From the NCBI RefSeq assembly GCF_002080045.1, contig NZ_MUIN01000013.1:100684-164683 (forward strand): 64,000 nt of DNA, in the 5' to 3' direction. The notes under the pieces are model-generated. The model did not search any database, had not been told where the DNA came from, and worked only from the letters and a program-made list of their open reading frames with translations. Shown here in pieces: positions 59,577 to 64,000 of the stretch (positions are counted from its first letter, which is position 1; each line of letters opens with the position of its first letter). The stretch is from Pseudomonas sp. Bc-h (GTDB lineage: Bacteria; Pseudomonadota; Gammaproteobacteria; Pseudomonadales; Pseudomonadaceae). A program made the translations under genes and the position numbers.

Positions 59577-59597
59577 ATTAATTAACTGCCCGTTTAA
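59577..59597. promoter_or_regulatory. AT-rich operator element D (before the ABC importer)
   Basis: Minus-strand reading TTAAACGGGCAGT-TAATTAAT has the same arms and spacing as element B. It lies 70 bases before the start of the binding protein gene. Confidence 0.58.
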
Positions 59598-59667
59598 TAA
59601 CGGTCGTCCGAGTCTGGAACGCCCTGATGCTGTGCAAGCCTTTCACCTGATCAGCTTGGAGAACACC

Positions 59668-60888
59668 ATGAACATGCGTGCACGTTTCACGAAGTCGAAT
59701 ATGTTGGCCGGGGCGATTGCCTTGATCGTCAGCGGCCTGGCCTGGTCAGCGGACACGATCAAGATCGGCGATATCAACAGCTACAAATCACAGCCGGTGT
59801 TCACCGACGGCTACAAGAAGGGCATGGAGCTGGCGGTCGAGCAGATCAACGCGGCGGGCGGTGTCGACGGCAAGAAGCTGGAACTGATTACGCGCGATGA
59901 CAATGCCAACCCCGGCGATGCCATTCGCCAGGCCGAAGACCTGATCAACCGCGAGCACGTCGATGTGCTGGCCGGCGCGTTCTATGCGCACATCGGTACT
60001 GCACTGTCGGACTACGCCAAACAGAAGAAGCGCTTTGTCCTGATCACCGAAGCCCTCAGTGACAACATCGTCTGGAGCGCCGGCAATCGTTACACCTACC
60101 GGCTGGATGCCTCGACCTACATGCTGACGTCGGCGTTGGTGGATGAAGCGGTCAAGTTGCACAAGAAGCGCTGGGCGCTGGTGTACCCCAACTATGAGTT
60201 CGGAACAGCAGCGGCCAGCGCGTTCAAGACATTGCTGAAGGCGCGGCAGCCAGATGTGGAGTTCGTCACCGAGCAGGCGCCACCGTTTGGCAAGGTCGAT
60301 GCGGGCAGCGTGGTTCAGGCCCTGGTCGATGCCAAGCCGGACGCGATGTTCAACGCGTTGTTCGGTGCCGACCTGGCCAAGTTCATTCGTGAAGGCACCA
60401 CCCGCAGCTTCTTCGGCGAGCAATTGCCGGTGCTCAGCATCATCACCGGCCAGCCTGAATACCTGGAGCCGCTCAAGGACGAAATCCCGCCGAACTGGAC
60501 CGTCACCGGCTACCCCTGGTACAGCATCGACACGCCTGCCCATAAGGCTTTCGTGGATGCCTATCACGCCAAATTCGGCACCGAGAACCTGCGTTTCGGC
60601 TCGATCATCGGTTACTCGGCGATCCAGTCCATCGCGGCCGGGATCAAGGCTTCCGGCGGCAAGACCGATTCCGAATCCATGGTCGACGCCTTCAGCGGCT
60701 TGAAGGTGAACACCCCTGACGGCCCGCTGGAATATCGCAAGATCGACCATCAGGCCACGTGGGGGCTGTATGTCGGCAAGCTGGCGGTCAAGGACGGCGG
60801 CGGGGTGATGGTCGATTACACCTTCAAGCCCGGGGAAACGCTGCTGCCGTCGGATGACGAAGTGCGCAAGCTGCGTCCCGCAGAGTAA
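59668..60888 (+). CDS. ABC transporter substrate-binding protein of the catabolic cluster
   Basis: A 406-residue LivK-like binding protein. Signal peptide 1-28 (ending LAWSA), then DTIKIGDINSYKSQPVFTDGYKKGMELAVEQINAAGGVDGKKLELITRDDNANPGDAIRQAEDLI. The group includes binding proteins for aromatic acids and amides as well as amino acids. The start ATG 59668 follows GGAG. P. putida uses the MFS porter NicT for nicotinate uptake; here an ATP-driven importer takes that place, which implies a scarce or charged substrate. Confidence 0.88.
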   Translation: MNMRARFTKSNMLAGAIALIVSGLAWSADTIKIGDINSYKSQPVFTDGYKKGMELAVEQINAAGGVDGKKLELITRDDNANPGDAIRQAEDLINREHVDVLAGAFYAHIGTALSDYAKQKKRFVLITEALSDNIVWSAGNRYTYRLDASTYMLTSALVDEAVKLHKKRWALVYPNYEFGTAAASAFKTLLKARQPDVEFVTEQAPPFGKVDAGSVVQALVDAKPDAMFNALFGADLAKFIREGTTRSFFGEQLPVLSIITGQPEYLEPLKDEIPPNWTVTGYPWYSIDTPAHKAFVDAYHAKFGTENLRFGSIIGYSAIQSIAAGIKASGGKTDSESMVDAFSGLKVNTPDGPLEYRKIDHQATWGLYVGKLAVKDGGGVMVDYTFKPGETLLPSDDEVRKLRPAE

Positions 60889-60963
60889 GAGACACACGGT
60901 CCGTCAGGCCACCGTCATCACGGCGGTGGACCTGACAGTCGAGACTGCTTGATCGAGGACGTC

Positions 60964-62910
60964 ATGGACTTTTCAGCTTTTTTTGCTCAGCTACTCAACG
61001 GCCTGGCGGAGGCGTCGTCACTGTTTCTGGTGGCGGCCGGTCTGTCGCTGATCTTCGGCGTGACACGCATCGTCAACTTCGCCCACGGTTCGTTCTACAT
61101 GCTGGGCCTGTACATCGCCTATTCACTGGTCGAACACCTCATGGGTTCGCTGGGGGCGGCCGGGTTCTGGCTGGGTCTGGGCTTGGCCGCGATCTCGGTC
61201 GGCGTGATTGGCGCACTGGTCGAGATCGTCTTGCTGCGACGTATCTACAAGGCGCCGGAGCTGTTTCAACTGCTCGCCACATTCGCACTGGTGTTGGTGA
61301 TCAACGACGCGGTGCTGGGTTATTGGGGGGCCGAAGAATTGCTTGGACGTCGCGCGCCAGGCCTGTCCGGGTCGATCGATATCCTCGGTCGCCAGTTTCC
61401 GACCTATAACTTCTTCCTGATTGCCATCGGCCCGGTGGTACTGGGGCTGGTGTGGCTGCTGCTGGTGCGAACGCGCTGGGGCGTGCTGGTTCGTGCCGCG
61501 ACGCAAGACCGGGAAATGCTCGGCGCATTGGGCGTCAATCAGGCGTGGCTGTTCACCAGCGTGTTTGCCCTCGGCGCGATGCTTGCCGGTCTGGGCGGCG
61601 CCGTACAGTTGCCTCGTGAACCGGCCAGCCTGGCGCTGGATTTGCGCACCATCGGCGAAGCGTTCGTCATCGTCGTGGTCGGCGGCATGGGCTCGTTGCC
61701 TGGCGCTTACGTCGCGGCCTTGCTGATCGCCGAAATCAAGGCGCTGTGCATCGGCCTGGGGTCGACCACGCTGTTCGGCATCACGATTTCCTTCTCCAAA
61801 CTGACGCTGGTGATCGAGTTCCTGGTCATGGCGGTGGTGTTGGTGATTCGCCCGTGGGGCCTGATGGGCAAGCCGCAGGCGGTCAGCCGCAACTCGGCCC
61901 CGGTGGAAGCGCCGCTTCGCCCCGGTTCGACCCAGTTCAAATGGCTGACAGGCGCCTTGTTGGTCGTGCTCGCGGTGCTGCCGTTGCTGTCGACCTGGCT
62001 GCCTTACGCCAGCGTATTGACCCAGGACGTGCTGGTCACGGTGCTATTCGCCGTCAGCCTGCACTTCATCATGGGGCCGGGCGGCATGCACTCGTTCGGT
62101 CATGCCGCCTACTTCGGCCTGGGCGCTTATGGGGCGGCGATCCTGTTCAAGGTGCTGACCATGCCGATGCCCCTGGCCTTCGCCTTCGCGCCGCTGGTGG
62201 CGGGGCTGGGTGCGCTGGTGTTCGGCTGGTTCTGCGTGCGGCTGTCGGGGGTGTATCTGGCAATGCTCACGCTGGCGTTCTCACAGATCGTCTGGTCGGT
62301 GGTCTTTCAATGGGAAGACGTCACCGGAGGTTCCAACGGCATCACCGGAATCTGGCCGTCCAGCTGGCTCGACGGCACGAGTTATTACTACCTGACACTG
62401 GTGCTGGTGGCTGCCAGTGTGTTTGTGGTGCGACGGATACTCTTCGCGCCGTTTGGCTACAGCTTGCGTGCCGCGAGGGATTCGGCCCTGCGCGCCGATG
62501 CGATCGGCATCGACGTCAAGCGCGTGCAGTGGATGGCGTTCGTCATCGCCGGGCTGTTCGCAGGTCTTGCCGGAACTCTGTACATCTTCTCCAAGGGCAG
62601 CATTTCGCCAGACTCCATGGCCGTCGGCAAGTCGGTCGACGGCCTGGTGATGGTCCTGCTCGGCGGCATCCAGAACCTGCTGGGGCCGGTGGTCGGCGCC
62701 AGTGTCTTCAGCGTGTTGCAGGACTACATCATGCGCGCCACCGATTACTGGCGAGCGCTGTTCGGCGGGGTGATTCTGGTGCTGGTGCTGGTCTTCCCGC
62801 AGGGCATTGCCGGGTTCTTTCAAGAGACGGGCGGTTGGTGGCGCGCCTGGCGGACCCGGGCCAATGGCAGGGAAACATCTGTACCACGAGCGATGGAGAA
62901 ACAGGCATGA
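60964..62910 (+). CDS. Fused LivH-LivM branched-chain-type ABC permease
   Basis: A 648-residue protein that joins two permeases in one chain. Residues 1-300 are LivH-like (LLNGLAEASSLFLVAAGLSLIFGVTRIVNFAHGSFYMLGLYIAYSLV...RTRWGVLVRAATQDREMLGALGVNQ). After a soluble linker (about 300-322), residues 323-625 are LivM-like (HFIMGPGGMHSFGHAAYFGLGAYGAAILF...SLRAARDSALRADAIGIDVKRVQWMAFVIAG). About 17-18 hydrophobic segments in all. The frame is uninterrupted, so this is a true fusion. Start ATG 60964; it overlaps livG by four bases. Confidence 0.92.
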   Translation: MDFSAFFAQLLNGLAEASSLFLVAAGLSLIFGVTRIVNFAHGSFYMLGLYIAYSLVEHLMGSLGAAGFWLGLGLAAISVGVIGALVEIVLLRRIYKAPELFQLLATFALVLVINDAVLGYWGAEELLGRRAPGLSGSIDILGRQFPTYNFFLIAIGPVVLGLVWLLLVRTRWGVLVRAATQDREMLGALGVNQAWLFTSVFALGAMLAGLGGAVQLPREPASLALDLRTIGEAFVIVVVGGMGSLPGAYVAALLIAEIKALCIGLGSTTLFGITISFSKLTLVIEFLVMAVVLVIRPWGLMGKPQAVSRNSAPVEAPLRPGSTQFKWLTGALLVVLAVLPLLSTWLPYASVLTQDVLVTVLFAVSLHFIMGPGGMHSFGHAAYFGLGAYGAAILFKVLTMPMPLAFAFAPLVAGLGALVFGWFCVRLSGVYLAMLTLAFSQIVWSVVFQWEDVTGGSNGITGIWPSSWLDGTSYYYLTLVLVAASVFVVRRILFAPFGYSLRAARDSALRADAIGIDVKRVQWMAFVIAGLFAGLAGTLYIFSKGSISPDSMAVGKSVDGLVMVLLGGIQNLLGPVVGASVFSVLQDYIMRATDYWRALFGGVILVLVLVFPQGIAGFFQETGGWWRAWRTRANGRETSVPRAMEKQA

Positions 62911-63689
62911 CGCTTCTGCAAGTACGTGGTTTGAACAAGTCTTTCGGTGGCGTTCGCGCGGTGGACGGCATCAATTTCGATCTGCAAGAGGGCGAGTTGC
63001 TGGCGTTGATCGGGCCCAATGGCGCAGGCAAATCGACGACCTTCAACATGGTCGGCGGTCAGCTCAAGGCGTCCGGCGGTTCGATTCGCCTGTTGGGTAA
63101 GGAGCTGGTGGGCAGGAGGCCGCGGGACATCTGTCGCATGCAGGTTGGAAGAACCTTCCAGATCGCCGAAACCTTCGCCTCCCTCAGCGTGGTGGAAAAC
63201 GTGCAGATGGCGCTGCTGTCCCATTACGGCAAAGGTTTTTCGCTGTTTGGATCGGCGCGCAAGCTGTATCGCGACGAGGCCATGGAGTTGCTCAGTCAGG
63301 TTGGCATGCAACATCACGCCGAGCGCCCATGCAGCGAGCTGGCCTATGGTGACGTCAAGCGGGTGGAGCTGGCGATGGGCCTGGCGAACGATCCCAGGCT
63401 GCTGTTGATGGACGAGCCCACGGCGGGCATGGGCCCTGAAGAACGCAATGACCTGATGGCCTTGACCAAGCGTCTGGTGGTGGAGCGCAGGATGGCTGTG
63501 CTGTTCACCGAACACAGCATGGACGTGGTATTCGCCTACGCCGACCGCATGATCGTGCTGGCGCGTGGTCGCCTGATTGCCGAGGGCGACGCGCAATACA
63601 TCCGCAATCATCCGAAGGTGCAGGAAGTGTATTTCGGCACCGGCAAGACCTTCGAAAATGAGCAGGCCCCGTCGCAGGTGACGCCATGA
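62907..63689 (+). CDS. livG: ABC transporter ATP-binding protein, LivG type
   Basis: A 260-residue ATPase: Walker A GPNGAGKSTT, QVGRTFQIAETFASLSVVENV, an altered signature ELAYGDVKRVELAMGLA and Walker B LLLMDEPTAGMGPEE. The signature ELAYGDVKR departs from the LSGGQ consensus but is seen in LivG relatives. Overlaps its neighbours on both sides by four bases. Confidence 0.91.
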   Translation: MTLLQVRGLNKSFGGVRAVDGINFDLQEGELLALIGPNGAGKSTTFNMVGGQLKASGGSIRLLGKELVGRRPRDICRMQVGRTFQIAETFASLSVVENVQMALLSHYGKGFSLFGSARKLYRDEAMELLSQVGMQHHAERPCSELAYGDVKRVELAMGLANDPRLLLMDEPTAGMGPEERNDLMALTKRLVVERRMAVLFTEHSMDVVFAYADRMIVLARGRLIAEGDAQYIRNHPKVQEVYFGTGKTFENEQAPSQVTP

Positions 63690-64000
63690 GTGCAGTACTT
63701 TCAATGCCAGCGTCGAGCGCTGTGTCGAGTGCCGAGCCACTGCTTGAAGTCGCCGGGCTCAATGCCTGGTACGGCGCGGCGCAGGTGCTGTACGACGTCA
63801 ATCTGAATGTCCGGCGTGGCGAAGTCGTGGCGCTCATGGGCCGCAACGGCGCGGGCAAGTCCACGACGTTCAAGGCCTTGATGGGCATGCTCGATCGGCG
63901 CCGCGGCAAGGTGCGCTTCATGGGGCAGGAGGTCTCGACACTCCCGCCGTTCCAGCTGGCGCGGCTGGGGTTGGGCTTCGTTCCGGAAGACCGCCGGGTG
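63686..64000 (+). CDS. livF: ABC transporter ATP-binding protein, LivF type (cut by window end)
   Basis: The first 105 codons of a LivF-like ATPase. An N-terminal tail of about 18 residues is followed by LLEVAGLNAWYGAAQVLYDVNLNVRRGEVVALMGRNGAGKSTTFKALMGML with a complete Walker A, and GFVPEDRRV at the window edge. It completes the importer with the fused permease. Downstream genes of the cluster are not visible. Confidence 0.9.
   Translation, partial: MSAVLSMPASSAVSSAEPLLEVAGLNAWYGAAQVLYDVNLNVRRGEVVALMGRNGAGKSTTFKALMGMLDRRRGKVRFMGQEVSTLPPFQLARLGLGFVPEDRRV

Noticed and set aside
61746-63689. Plus-strand frame of 647 codons joining a low-complexity N terminus to LivG
   Set aside because: The frame is out of phase with the clear permease coding sequence; only the part from ATG 62907 is a real gene (LivG).

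Overview
The window looks like a chromosome segment of a Pseudomonas of the fluorescens complex. The grounds are a P. syringae-type hrp/hrc (rsp/rsc) type III secretion block, OprD and DUF2790 proteins, REP/REPIN repeats of fluorescens type, E. coli-like sad/ptrR, high GC and many four-base overlaps inside operons. No tRNA, rRNA, CRISPR array, phage or IS element was seen. All assignments come from reading the sequence and from remembered family features; no database search was run.

Layout. 1-430: two and a half tandem REPIN units. 475-2943: an OprD porin divergent from a LysR regulator. 3011-13737: a type III secretion operon on the minus strand, hrpJ-hrcV-hrpQ-hrcN-[REPIN]-hrpO-hrpP-hrcQa-hrcQb-hrcR-hrcS-hrcT-hrcU, with an exact hrp box ahead of hrpJ. 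13872-18061: hrpL behind a sigma-54 promoter, then a second hrp box driving an HrpK-like translocator and a HopP1-like harpin/lytic transglycosylase. The other half of the canonical cluster (hrcC, hrcJ, hrpA/Z/B-G, hrpRS) is not here. 18643-20281: a secreted protein made of 19 copies of a 13-residue repeat, and a DUF2790 protein. 20405-24032: RidA, a RibD-C/DHFR-like reductase, and the ptrR/sad pair.

24316-39072 is a nitrogen-scavenging island. One long minus-strand operon encodes the urea ABC importer (urtABCDE) and urease (ureE, F, a gamma-beta fusion, C, G, D). Divergent from it are amiC-amiR, an amidase-signature amidase and a HupE/UreJ nickel permease. Both sides of the divergent region have good sigma-54 promoters. 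A similar structured RNA leader, with paired-base covariation and hexaloops carrying A1 and G4, lies before urtA, amiC and the amidase. In front of urtA it is followed by a strong intrinsic terminator. This suggests that AmiR, an ANTAR antiterminator, links amide or urea sensing to the whole island.

39435-42438: trmK, a small DUF6555-like protein, and a TetR/MFS efflux pair. 42598-50225: an operon resembling the L-2-amino-thiazoline-4-carboxylate (ATC) to cysteine pathway (atcB, atcC) with its own branched-chain-type ABC importer and a LysR regulator. 50335-52449: a TonB-dependent siderophore receptor with a Fur box.

52716-64000 (open at the right edge) is the most unusual region. A TetR regulator is followed by a Rieske oxygenase with a VanB-type reductase, an FAD aromatic hydroxylase, and clear homologues of NicD, NicX and NicF from the lower nicotinate (maleamate) pathway. 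An ABC importer with a fused LivH-LivM permease completes the set. NicAB is absent. Four AT-rich operator-like elements precede the regulator gene and the three transcription units. The set predicts a catabolic route that enters at 2,5-dihydroxypyridine from a pyridine substrate I cannot name.
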